Shown: positions 36,700 through 46,892 of the stretch, in pieces
Layout of the letters: each line of letters opens with the position of its first letter
How positions within the stretch are numbered: the first letter of the stretch is position 1
Origin: Lytechinus variegatus
Lineage: Eukaryota > Echinodermata > Echinoidea > Temnopleuroida > Toxopneustidae
Length of the DNA: 64,000 nt
Direction: 5' to 3'
Assembly (NCBI RefSeq): GCF_018143015.1
Contig: NC_054755.1
Coordinates: 13,030,624 to 13,094,623, forward strand
Program-made: the position numbers and the translations under genes
The notes under the pieces: generated by a model
Told to the model about the DNA's origin: nothing
Database searches by the model: none
What the model saw: the letters and a program-made list of their open reading frames with translations, nothing else

Positions 36700-37010
36700 A
36701 CTTCAAACGGCGGTTGAACAAGCCATAAACACGCCGATTTCACTCAACGGAAATAAACATGTTTATCTCTTTGTAAAGACACTCGCTGAGCAGTTTGGCT
36801 ACCAATTGTAACCAATTAGCAGAAGTCCGACCAATACTCATATTTTGAAGTGATATCGATGATACTTGAGCTGGATCCTCATTAATCGATACGTCATTCA
36901 CAAACAGTTTGAATGTTACGTAACAGCGAGTGAATTAAACCGCGTTGACGGACAGCGAGCAGTGTGTGCGCGTGCGTGATGTATATTAAAGCGCGTGTGC
37001 GTTACATTTT
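36700..37010. promoter_or_regulatory. Candidate intronic enhancer with Fox palindrome
   Basis: Low-repeat block with a perfect 14-bp palindrome ATAAACATGTTTAT (36,753-36,766) made of two forkhead sites, another ATAAACA at 36,725, two ATCGAT words (about 36,856 and 36,886), and CpG-containing sequence to 37,000. No coding signal. Regulatory role is inference. Confidence 0.35.
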
Positions 37011-38217
37011 GTGGGAGCATCTCTGTCTTGTATTGTATCCGGATGAAGGTCGGTGTCTTCACTCGGGGTGTATTAATATTCACTTCTAACGCACCCTTCT
37101 TGTGAAAAGATGTTAACAGATTTACAGAGTAACAAGAAAGTATTCTGTTTTCCAAATTACTGTGGCTTACCAGAGCTCAAAAAAGAAACATCTTTGAATT
37201 TGAAGATTCCAATATTTGGACCAATAGCATTTCTCATTTTCACCATTCAATTTAAGCATATTTCCTAATAAAATTGCGGTGATCATTGTTTTTTTTTTTC
37301 GATAATGAAATTATATATTGTATAATTTAGACTGAGAGACGAACTCGAAAGCAGATTCAGTATTATTAAACAGATCATGGACCTATAGGTCCATGAACAG
37401 ATTAACAGAATTTTTTTCCGAACGCCCCCTGTCCTCCTATAACTAAGATATGCTAAGAGATATCCTTTTTCTTTATCATCACCATTCTCCGTGATATGAT
37501 ATTGACCATTTGTTGCAAAAGAGCAGAATGTAGCTAAATGTAATGATTAGCAAAATACAAAATAGATGATTACAAAATATCAAGGGTTTGACATAATAAT
37601 GAACATCATTATTTAAATGAATAGCTCAAAATGCTGTACTGCGTTGCCATATTCTTACCAAAAAATATAAGAATATAAAAAATAATTTCGAGTTTTCCAT
37701 GGTGAAAGAGTATAGTTCTATTCCACGTAGTTCTGCGTTTTTATTCGATCCAGGTTGAATACTACCGTTTACCACAAATCTTTCATTAACCCAGGCCCAA
37801 TCAAATCCCAATTTCCCGTGTAAAAGCGATGCCATTTGACCGTATCCAAGCCTGACAAACTTCGCTTCTGTTTTGGCGCTTTGCTAGGATTAGGCCACTT
37901 TGGAGCAACTCGTCACCGCAGAAGAAACTCACGCATTGAGTGAAATATTTATAGTGATTCGTGTTCATGGCGTGAACGATACAGGAACTTGTTGGAAACA
38001 CCTTTGGTTTCCGGAAACTTATAGGTCATGAAAAGTGAAAATAACTCTGGAAATGCTATGATGTGATTTGATTAAGGACACAGAATAATGATTACGTTGC
38101 AAGTAACAAGTCATATTTTATAAATTTTGAATTAATTTGATAAATTAAATGATTTATTTTCAGCGTTTCATTCATCAAATTCTCGGATTTATTTCAAATA
38201 GCTCGTTTGGTTTATTA

Positions 38218-38345
38218 AAAATATTTAACCATTAATTGATCCATTTATTATTTCTTTTATTTATTTATCTATTTATTCATTCATTTATCTATTCATGTAT
38301 TTATTTATCTATTTATTTATTTATTTATCTATTTACGTCATCATT
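38218..38345 (+). repeat. ATTT tetranucleotide microsatellite
   Basis: Imperfect TTTA/TTCA/TCTA tetranucleotide array. Confidence 0.85.
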
Positions 38346-40011
38346 ATATACATGCAAATGTATTAATTGATTCATTCATTCATGAATTATTCATATGGGG
38401 ATTTACCATTCCTATGATCACTATTTTTATGTTCTTAACTGATATTTTCTTCTTTCTTGTTATTGTATTTATAGATCTTACTTTAAATCAGATTTATTCA
38501 TCTTACTTCAAATCAGACACACATGAACTATCGTTTGGCTAAAGATAGTAAGCGTGTAGTAGGTGTGCTTGCAACAATATCTCACTGATGAAGCGTAATT
38601 TATTTCACAAATACAAAACAAATTGCCATGTAAAACACAACCATTAGAAGTTAAAACAAGAAATTAAATGAAGAACCCCCCAAAAATCAAAAGTTCATAT
38701 TTGAATGTGTAAACCTGATATTGCACACCATTGTTAATAAAAAATAGTCATTATAAATATTCATGTCAAACTCTCTCGGAACTTTTGTTAAATTTAACAA
38801 AGTAAACTTGTTTTAATAAGTACTAATTAGGTTTATCTTTATGGAGACGACCAATACTATGTTTCGCAATAGAAATATGACATATATGCCACTTTAGCTA
38901 TTCACTTTTTTTACTGGTTGAATGTCTTTTCATTTTCGTTTCAATATCATTTTACCTAATCAACAATTAAAATGAGGTAAATATAGATGGTTAACAGGCT
39001 TCATAAAGATCTAAGTACCTTCTGCTTAATGGGATATCACAATCAGTTTCGTAACGGAATTAAAATAAAAATGTGCACCTTTACGGGAGTCTAGAGTTTT
39101 TGTGACACTTAATCACAACCTTGCGAGTTTGATGTCAAGTGTATTAAACTTTCGTTTACTTTTCCCCATTGAACATACCCATGTATAAGATTTATTTAGG
39201 TAAATACATATTCAAATATGAATGAATGTACAAAGGAATACATTTGTGGGAAAAAGTAATAAATAAGTACACAGATGCACGAGTCTTATACGTGAATCGG
39301 TGTAACTGTGTGGGTTTAGAAATGCACATTCCATATTTTATAAAACTGATTAAACAGACATGACTAAATTAATCATACATGGGTAGGCACAAAGTAAAAA
39401 AATGCAAATAAAAACGTAGATAACTGAATATTAGAAACAAATTGATTGGTCCATTTATTAATGACAAAATAAATATAAATGTATTTGACTTATTCTTTTT
39501 AGGCATTTCTGAATATTAGCTTGGGTACCATGTGGAAAATTGTTTCGACAACGATTAGTACCTCTAAAACAGTAAATTCTTTGCACATATGGGACTCTAA
39601 CTAAATTTTACATGTCCTATAATTCAACCACCAGCATGACCTAGCAAAAGTTTTTGCAACCCATAGAACAATTAAGTGATGACATGGATGAGGAATTTCA
39701 CCCTTTTCAACTTTGTTATGCAAATTCATTTTTCACATGTATCAGGAACATGTATATTGCATAGCTTCGTTTTTTTCCCAGGGAATAGTTATTAACAATT
39801 CTCTGTCTTGTCTGCGACCAAAGAAAATTAAATTTGTTGACCACCCCACCCCCCCAAAAAAAAAGAGAAGTCTTTTTGACCTTTGATCCAATAGGGCAAC
39901 GATATCACACAATGACAATAAAAAAATAGAATGCTATCCAACGGAATATCTTGGTCGATTTCATCCTAATAATTTTACCCCTCTTTCCTTTGTTCTTTAC
40001 CGACCTTCCAG

Positions 40012-40559
40012 GTGAGAAACCTTTCAAGTGCGAGTTCGAGGGATGCGATCGTCGCTTTGCCAACTCCAGCGACCGTAAGAAACATTCTCACGTACACACC
40101 TCGGATAAGCCCTACAACTGCCGTGTCAGAGGCTGCGACAAGAGCTACACACACCCGAGCTCCTTACGCAAACACATGAAGGTGCACAGCAAATCACCGC
40201 CGCCACCGGGTTCATTCGATGACGTCAACGATAGTAGTAGTGAGCCCTCACCGGCGGGATCGTCGGAACACAACAGCCAGGCTGTCGGAGGTGGCAGCGG
40301 GGGGACCACGGGAGGAGCGGGTGTCGGTGGAAGCAGCGGTGGCTCGATCACGGCGTCGAGCTTAGCGACGAACGCGGGAACGAACTTGAGTGAATGGTAC
40401 GTGTGCCAAAGTGCGGGAGGCATGCCCACCCCTCCCAGTAACGAGCCTTCCCCGGTAGGGACGGGAGCCAATAACCATGGTCCAAGTGTGGGTTCGACAC
40501 TCTTGACGCATTCTGCAGGCCTAGGTCGGGGACCCAACACAGGATCGTCATACCCGTGA
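40012..40559 (+). CDS. zic: Zic/Odd-paired transcription factor, coding exon 2 (3' end)
   Basis: Completes codon 397 and encodes residues 398-578. Finger 4 has C403, C408, H421, H425. Finger 5 ([20 protein letters not shown]) has C433, C438, H451, H455, and its CRVRGCDKS wording is the invertebrate type. A Pro and Ser/Glu stretch and a Gly/Ser/Thr-rich segment (about residues 487-511) follow. LSEWYV (522-527) corresponds to the family's conserved C-terminal (N/S)EWYV. In vertebrates that motif ends the protein; here about 50 more residues follow, to the TGA at 40,557. The exon is continuous through finger 5, so the second intron I recall for vertebrate Zic genes is absent. GC content is well above the surroundings. 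The in-frame codons upstream of 40,012 are intron. Confidence 0.96.
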
Positions 40560-42342
40560 CTGACGGGTAGGTGTCCAGTCGTTAGCCTGGACTATTAAAA
40601 TGTTTTGCCAAAAGACTGTCTAAGACATTTAATGAATAGAGAATTGTCATTAATGGACAATCAAACATATTTTATTGTTACCGATGCTAACAGTAAGGAC
40701 ACACTTGCTCTTAAAACTTAGGCGTATTTGCCAATTTCTTTATGTAGCTCTCTTTTACGTGTGTCTTATATGTGTCCCCAGTGCATCATTTGTCTTCTTA
40801 TACCTCATCTCTTTTTCGTTTCTCTCACCTCTTCTTACCTGTTTTCGTTTTTTTTTAACTATTCTTCCTTTTTCTTCCTTTCCTTTCTTTCTTTCTTTCT
40901 TTATTTATTTATTTATTTCTTCCTTCCTTTTTTCTTTATTTCTTTCGCTCTTTCTTTCCTTTTATTTTGGCTAATTATTCTTCCTCCTCTTTTGTTCTTT
41001 ATTTTTTGTTTCATTTTGTTTAACTTTACTTACTTATCTTTCTTTCTTTCTTCCGTCCTGCCTTTCTTCCCTTCTTTCTTTTTTTGTTTTAATATTTCCT
41101 TCATTTCGTCCACGAATTTGTTTATTCAACTAACTGAGCATTCGTTCAGTGCGATAGAAATATAGTTTTATTTATTTATTTGCCTTCTTTATTCGACATT
41201 GAACTCAAAAAGTTAAACTATAACAAATAGTAAAGAAATAACAAATCTGATACCTCAAACTGACATGTAATTAGTACAACTCACTTTGGGCATGTAGGAC
41301 CAATTTGCTTTTGACAGAAAGTGTTCGGTTGGATGAAATTTTGTAGAAATTGAAATTGTAGAAACCAGAAATTGAATTTTAAATGAATATTTTCTTCAGA
41401 CATCTGTATTTTGTTCTAAAGAAATTATTGTTCTCATATTTTTACTTTGCTACCCTTCTAAGCAACAGTATATCAGCCTTAAAACTCAAGTGCAACGTCG
41501 TAGATCGAACAAACCTGATGTAGTGTCTTGTCTCTTCATGTATAATGTGATTTAATTGTTGACGTTCTGTTTCGATTGTCTTGACATGTGATATATACAT
41601 TTTACATTGATTTAGACGATTCTACAATGAACATCGGACATTATGAATTGCACATACAGTAGTTCTATGAAATTTGAAAATTTATTGTCACTTGAATTTG
41701 CATGCAATCTCAAGTTTATTTTCAATTGAATTTTGTGTGCGTAATCAAATATCTAGATGTTGAAAAATGTAATGTCATACATGTACAATTTTGAAAACAA
41801 TGCTACTCACAAAAAAGTTATTTTTTTTCTCCTTCGGATACGTTGTAAATAACAGTATTCAAATGGATATCTGTACCGTACCAACCAGGCATAGTCATTC
41901 TAACAAAACACTTCAATGCAATGTGAAAATGGACAGCGAACTTCCTGAAATTGTAATGTATGCAACATTTTGTGTAACAGATGCATTTTTGTACGATTCT
42001 GTCATAATTTTCCATTTCTTTACAAGAGTGTTTTTGAAATGTTGTTAATGTTTTACTACGAAGCCATCGAATTATTTGACTACCCACCGGCTCTAAATAC
42101 TCGTAAGCATTTGCCTTTCTGCGATGTGCACTTAACGATTCTTCCATAATTCTATATCATATATTACAAACCACTCGCTGGAAACATACCACCAACTTTA
42201 AATATGCATTTTGATAATCATGCTTTACATTCTGTCAATTTGAATAATCAAATCGATATATTTTTTGTAGTTGACATAATTTTAATGAAATTACTACTCG
42301 TAAATATTCTTGTGTCAGAAATGGTTCCACCTTTTGCAGCAG

Positions 42343-42925
42343 GGGTGTGTTCCACCGCATACATTCGTAATTCCAAAGCTTCGTTTTTCCGAAGGTTTGT
42401 TATTCCGAAGCTTCGTTATTCCGAAGGTTCGTTATTCCGAAGGTTCGTATTTCCGAAGCTTCGTAATTCCGAAGGTTCGTCAGTCCGAAAACGAAGTGAG
42501 GCTCGTCATTCCGAAGGTTCGTTAATCCGAAAAAGAAATGAGGTTCGCAATTCCGAAGGTTCGTTAGTCCGGAAACTAAATGATTAACTAACCTTATTTC
42601 GTTTTCGGACTTACGAACCTTCGTAACAACGAACCTTTGGAACATCGAACCTTATTTCGTTTTCGGATTATCGAACCTTCGGAATAACGCCACAAATGTT
42701 CGGATTAACGAACCCTTTTACGTTTTTTGGATTAACGAACATCGAGGTATAGGCAATTTGCGTGTTTCGGAATTACGAACCTTCGGAATAAAGAACTTCC
42801 GGAATTACGAACCTTCTGAATAAAGAACTTCGGAATTACGAACCTTCGGAATAAAGAACTTCGGAATTACGAACCTTCGGAATAAAGAACTTCGGAATTA
42901 CGAAGTGTAACCGTGTTCCACACCC
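42343..42925. mobile_element. Fold-back element of TTCGGAATNACGAA repeats
   Basis: From 42,365 to about 42,570 the plus strand repeats TTCCGAAGGTTCGT-type units. From about 42,600 to 42,905 the complementary ACGAACCTTCGGAAT units dominate, so the halves fold into one long hairpin. Outer ends match as GGGTGTG...TTCGTAATTCC against the complement of GGAATTACGAA...CACACCC. Unit length varies from about 14 to 27 bp. The 71-127-codon frames over it are repeat products. It lies inside or just after the Zic 3' UTR. Confidence 0.85.
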
Positions 42926-43472
42926 AGTCTTTGTTATCGATTTTATTTTAGTTAGTAATGTTGATTACAAGAAAGGTTGTAATAATGATCATAAATTGAT
43001 TATTTCTTTAATTTCTAGAATTTTCTTTATATTACAATTAAAATAGTACAACTTGCATCGAGCGGGAATGTAAATCAATTTCAACGATTAAAGTTATCAA
43101 TCTTATTTTGGTTTTGGCCTGGATCATAATTGCGATCGTATAGATTGATTTGTAATCTAAAACAAAAATCACGATTTCTTTAAACGAGAGCTATGTGATG
43201 GCATCGTTTATACTTTTTTTACTGGAAATTATGATTTTTTTAAAAGTAATTATATTTAGTTTAAAAGTAAAGTTAATTTATCTGAAAGATGTAACAGATT
43301 GTTTTAAAAGAAGTTTATGCCCACCTTATACTCACTTTGTTTGTTGATTTATTGCATATGTGTCAAGGCATGTAAAAATTCGTGTAAATAGTAATGTTAA
43401 GTCAAATAACTCGCACAATATCGTGTGGTGTAAAAAGATATACATAATAATAAAAAGGTGCATTCCTTTGAA

Positions 43473-43478
43473 AATAAA
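43473..43478 (+). terminator. zic: Candidate polyadenylation signal
   Basis: AATAAA followed within about 30 bases by TGTGGTTTTCTTATTTC-type GT/T-rich sequence. It would give a 2.9-kb 3' UTR. It is one of several possible signals. Confidence 0.2.
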
Positions 43479-43697
43479 TGTGGTTTTCTTATTTCATTCT
43501 TTTTTTATAAAGACTGAGCTGGATTTTAGGATACGAGGGCTGAAGTGAAAGAAGCCCTTTAAAATCAGGTTTGATTAAATAAAATAGAAGAAAATCAGAC
43601 AAGTGGGGAGGCTGCAGGGACCACGGACCTCTAAAATTTTCGCGACCAATTAAAAAAAAGGAGGGAAAGGGTTTACCTTGTCACAAAAAATAGTGGT

Positions 43698-43845
43698 TTG
43701 ATAGATAGATAGATAGAGAGAGAGAGAGGGAGAGGGGAGAATGTGTGTGCGAGGGAGGGTGAGGGTGTGTGTGTGTGTGTAGAAGGGAAAGCAGTAGAGA
43801 AAGAAAGAAAGAAAAAAGACAGAGAAGGAGAGAGGGAGAGAGGGA
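43698..43845 (+). repeat. GATA/GA/GT microsatellite
   Basis: GATA then AGAG repeats, a (GT)n block near 43,768-43,781, then a purine-only tract. Confidence 0.88.
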
Positions 43846-44039
43846 TATGGTTGACAGTAACATGTGGTAAGCTTTTCGTTCTAGATATTTTCTGAATATC
43901 ACAGTCATCAAAATAATATCCACGACTTGGATATAATCAGTGGTTTATACCTATGGTATCTGATTTCGCATTTTTCTCATTAATGTCCAGATTACACTTT
44001 TGAGCTGGACAAAAAGGGGATACCAAGTAAAAGGTAAAG

Positions 44040-44320
44040 ATATAAGAAAGAATGTAAGAAAGAAAGAAAGAAAGAAAGAAAAGAGAAGGAAAAAAGGATG
44101 ATTGGAAGCAGACTAAAGAAAGAGAACAAAATAAAACACGAAAAAGAAAGAAAATAGAAATAACACCGAGAAAGAAAGAAATGAATAAACAAGTTCGTGT
44201 GAGGTTGTACAGAAAGAAAGCAACAATGAATGACATAAAAAAAGAAATAAAGAGGAAAAGAAAGAAAAAAAGAAAGAAAAGAAAGGGAAAAAAAGAAGAA
44301 AAGAAATTAAGAAATATAGA
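44040..44320 (+). repeat. GAAA purine tract
   Basis: About 280 bp of mostly GAAA/GAAAA repeats. The 153-codon minus-strand Phe/Leu/Ser frame is an artefact. Confidence 0.9.
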
Positions 44321-45440
44321 GACGGAAAAGTAGGTACAGAGACTGTGTGGGCTTGTCTGCTTGATGAACTGTGAATATAGATCCATGTTCGAACCCACTT
44401 TTTTTAGTAGGTCACATCATCGCGGTCGCAAATATAGGCCAAAGTAGATATAACATTATGATCTCCTCAAGTTTACGTATTCTTAGCATACCTCAACATC
44501 TAAATATACGAGCAAATCATAGTACACCGGGCCCCCGTACCGGGCACTTCCCAGCGGTAATGCCCGGTCATGCAATTAGGTTGGTAAGTCATTTATTACG
44601 GTGGCAGACGGTGGGTGTTCGGGCTGGTATAGCCGGTCATACAGGTGTGGTGGGGTGTGACGCTTGTAACGTCTTGGTGAGTTTTTCATGAGATGTTCCT
44701 ATTCTCATTAGTTCCCCGCTGGTTACAAACTTCTGTCGAATGCTTTCGACCTTTCGAGACATTAAAGAAAAGGGGAAAATTCTTCTAAGTAACCTCAGTC
44801 TTGGGATGTGCGGTGAATTATAATCGGGGCCTTCATAATCTACAATATTGATAATCAAGACCGTTTCATCTATTTTTTTTCTCTTTTACTTTTTGTTCCT
44901 GAAAGTACATAATCCTGATAATTGCTATATTTGCAGTAATTGATGTTGAATTTAACGATGTATCCATTATCCAAATTGACCGTAGTACTTCTATATGGAC
45001 ATACTAGACCGACTGGCACTGTCTTAGAAAAAAAAGAACTGACTTCTTCTTTGATACTTTTCCTGTTTTGAAAAGTTCAAATGAACTTTTGGTTCTTGCT
45101 TCCTATACATTTGCTCTTTTTCCCTCTCAGCTGTTCATGCGCCCTCGATTTTGAAGCTGAAATTCGTTTATGAAATTCTTATTATGAATCATTACATTAA
45201 AACTGTGAAAATTTTATATGTCAAAATAGGGTAAACTCATTGTTTTGTGTCTCAATTTCTAACATAAAAAAATGTGTATCGTAGAGAATAGAATGGATTT
45301 CACAAAATTCATATCAATCAATGTATTTTTCACTGCAGTTGCAATGCAAAGAAATTGGATTAATTCATTTTCTTGCTTCAGGTTTGTAAGATATTGCAAT
45401 AAGGGTTGTTTGCAGACGGGATTTTCATCATAACTTTTAA
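44321..45440. other. Intergenic, no gene
   Basis: A GC-rich unique block at 44,525-44,690 contains CCGGGC repeats and two T-box-like words (AGGTGTGG, GGGTGTGACG, about 44,643-44,663). It may be regulatory. The remainder is AT-rich and featureless. Confidence 0.35.
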
Positions 45441-45493
45441 ATAGAGTTAGACCTTAATAGAGTTTACCTTACCTTAATAGAGTTTACTCTTAA

Positions 45494-45990
45494 AGGGGAA
45501 GTTCACCCTGACAAAAAGTTTATTGTAAAAATAGCAGAAAAAATAATAAAAAATATTGCCGAAGGTTTGAGAAAAATTCATCAAATAATTAAAAAGTTAT
45601 TAGAATTTCAATTATTTGATTTGTGACGTCATATGCGAGCAGCATTCCTACATAGCGAATGGTAAAAAATCAATGAAAAGTCATTTTCTCAGAAAATTGA
45701 AAATGGTTTTCACTGTACCTTTTGAATTTCAATAGACCAATCATTTCACATCTGATCATGAATAAAAAACAAAATTAAGTCATCAGGAACCATACAAAAT
45801 TTGAAATTCATGCATTTTATATTACATAACACATGGGGCAGCTGCTCGTTTATGACGTCACAAATCCAAAACTTTGAACTCTAATATCTTTCTTACTCTT
45901 TAACGGATTTTCCTCAAACCTTCACCAATATTTTTTACTATTTTTTCTGCTATTTTTACAACAAAGTTTTCTTCAGGGTGAACTTCCCCT
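45494..45990. mobile_element. TTAA-flanked MITE carrying paired CRE sites
   Basis: TTAA (45,490-45,493) precedes AGGGGAAGTTCACCCTGA, and the complementary TCAGGGTGAACTTCCCCT is followed by TTAA (45,991-45,994). Terminal arms are about 70 bp, including AAAATAGCAGAAAAAATA. A TTAA duplication indicates a piggyBac- or Kolobok-type transposase. The arms continue inward and place a full CRE (TGACGTCA) at 45,624-45,631 and another at 45,853-45,860. It sits in a short tandem of TTAATAGAGTTTACCTTA units. Non-coding. Confidence 0.9.
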
Positions 45991-46424
45991 TTAATAGAGT
46001 TTACCTTATTGATGTGTAATTGTACTTCTCAAAAGGAATGTTGTTATATGAGGATTCCACTAAAATTGATAATGTGTGATTGTTAGGATAAATATTTGTT
46101 AATAGTTATGTTATTCCACCAAAAATCATGTTCCTTTGTATCAGCACTGACATGACTGATGGTTTGAGGATCTAAGGGGCCGCATTTTCAGTTATAATCA
46201 TAATCTAATCTTAGTGTGTTCTTCACACCTCATCATGTTTAAATTTTCAATGGAATTATTTCAACATAAGCATTACTCCTTTATCATTTATTCCCCATTC
46301 ATAAACAAGTCAATTACACAAGTTCTCCACAGACCCTCATTACCTGCATGCACACACACACGCACGACAAACACACACCCACACTTTAAACCCTCCCATT
46401 ACCTGCGAGAGAAAGAAGTTCAAG

Positions 46425-46568
46425 ATGGCGGCGCGGTATATTTTTGAACTTCCTGTTGTTATCGTAGGTCGACACGACCCCCTGTGGAGCAATATCCCAT
46501 CTCTTTTGGTCAATCTTGGGCTGTTTAAACTTCTTCTAAGATTTAAGGAATGGAAAATAGACAGTTGA
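46425..46568 (+). CDS. Short open frame with YY1-type start (47 codons, uncertain)
   Basis: CAAGATGGCGGCGCGG matches both a good Kozak context and the YY1 AAGATGGCGGC element found at many metazoan start sites. The frame begins MAARYIFELPVVIVGRHDP, continues with a hydrophobic/basic stretch (VNLGLFKLLLRFKEW) and stops at TGA 46,566-46,568. No family is recognised. A MITE begins 38 bp after the stop. It may be a tiny gene, a first exon, or chance. Confidence 0.25.
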   Translation: MAARYIFELPVVIVGRHDPLWSNIPSLLVNLGLFKLLLRFKEWKIDS

Positions 46569-46605
46569 AAGGGGCCGACACCTAGACATTGCACGGATTG
46601 GGCTA

Positions 46606-46890
46606 CACTGTTAAAAAAACCGTGATTTTACAGAAAATAAACAGAAGATTTTGTAGAAAGCAATAACAGAATCATTCTGTAAATTCATAAAACAAGAATT
46701 TTTCTGCAATTGAACAGAACAGGTCTGTTTAAAAAGGGGGAAAAGGGTGTTTTATTCAAGGAAATTTGTAAGATTCCATACATCTAATACCAATTTCCTG
46801 TAGGATTACGCAATTCGGTAAGATTACAGGTGTTCTCGAGACTCTGCTGCAGGACCTTCTTTTATTATAAGGATAAATTTTCTAACAGTG
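46606..46890 (+). mobile_element. CACTGTTA-ended MITE (family B, copy 1)
   Basis: 285 bp from CACTGTTAAAAAAACCGTG to TTTTCTAACAGTG, flanked by TA on both sides (46,604-46,605 and 46,891-46,892). The interior contains TCTCGAGACTCTGCTGCAGG-like sequence, seen on the opposite strand in copies 2 and 3. Confidence 0.88.
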
Positions 46891-46892
46891 TA

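Larger units (their letters stand above)
18684..40011 (+). other. zic: Zic intron 1 (21.3 kb, phase 1)
   Basis: The donor GTGAGTAA at 18,684 and the acceptor TTTACCGACCTTCCAG ending at 40,011 join codon 397 (G|GT, Gly) exactly in the linker between fingers 3 and 4. From memory, the first intron of vertebrate Zic genes sits at about this position, so it is probably ancestral. The intron is mostly AT-rich, repeat-laden DNA. Specific contents are listed as separate entries. Stretches 18,700-19,840, 19,900-21,080, 24,330-26,000, 33,000-34,400, 35,350-36,650 and 37,050-40,000 show no gene. They contain GC-richer unique patches at 35,510-35,640 and 22,820-22,960 that may be regulatory. Confidence 0.95.
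40560..43478 (+). other. zic: Probable Zic 3' UTR and downstream sequence
   Basis: AT-rich, T/TTTC-rich DNA with no frame of interest follows the stop codon. A pyrimidine (TTTC/TTTA) microsatellite spans about 40,850-41,100. AATAAA words occur in the fold-back element at 42,7xx-42,8xx, at 43,473-43,478 and at 43,578-43,583. The real cleavage site cannot be set from sequence. Frames of Phe/Ser/Leu in the pyrimidine tract (to 145 codons) are artefacts. Confidence 0.4.

Noticed and set aside
39951..40011. Hydrophobic leader (signal-peptide-like) fused to zinc fingers
   Set aside because: It is the pyrimidine tract and acceptor of the Zic intron read as protein.
40145..40540. 131-codon minus-strand frame over Zic exon 2
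   Set aside because: Antisense shadow of the Gly/Ser/Pro-rich tail.
42204..42645. Frames with repeated RNSEGSLVRK-like peptide
   Set aside because: Translation of the TTCCGAAGGTTCG fold-back repeat.
43937..44398. 153-codon minus-strand hydrophobic frame resembling a membrane protein
   Set aside because: It is the complement of a GAAA purine tract, giving Phe/Leu/Ser runs.
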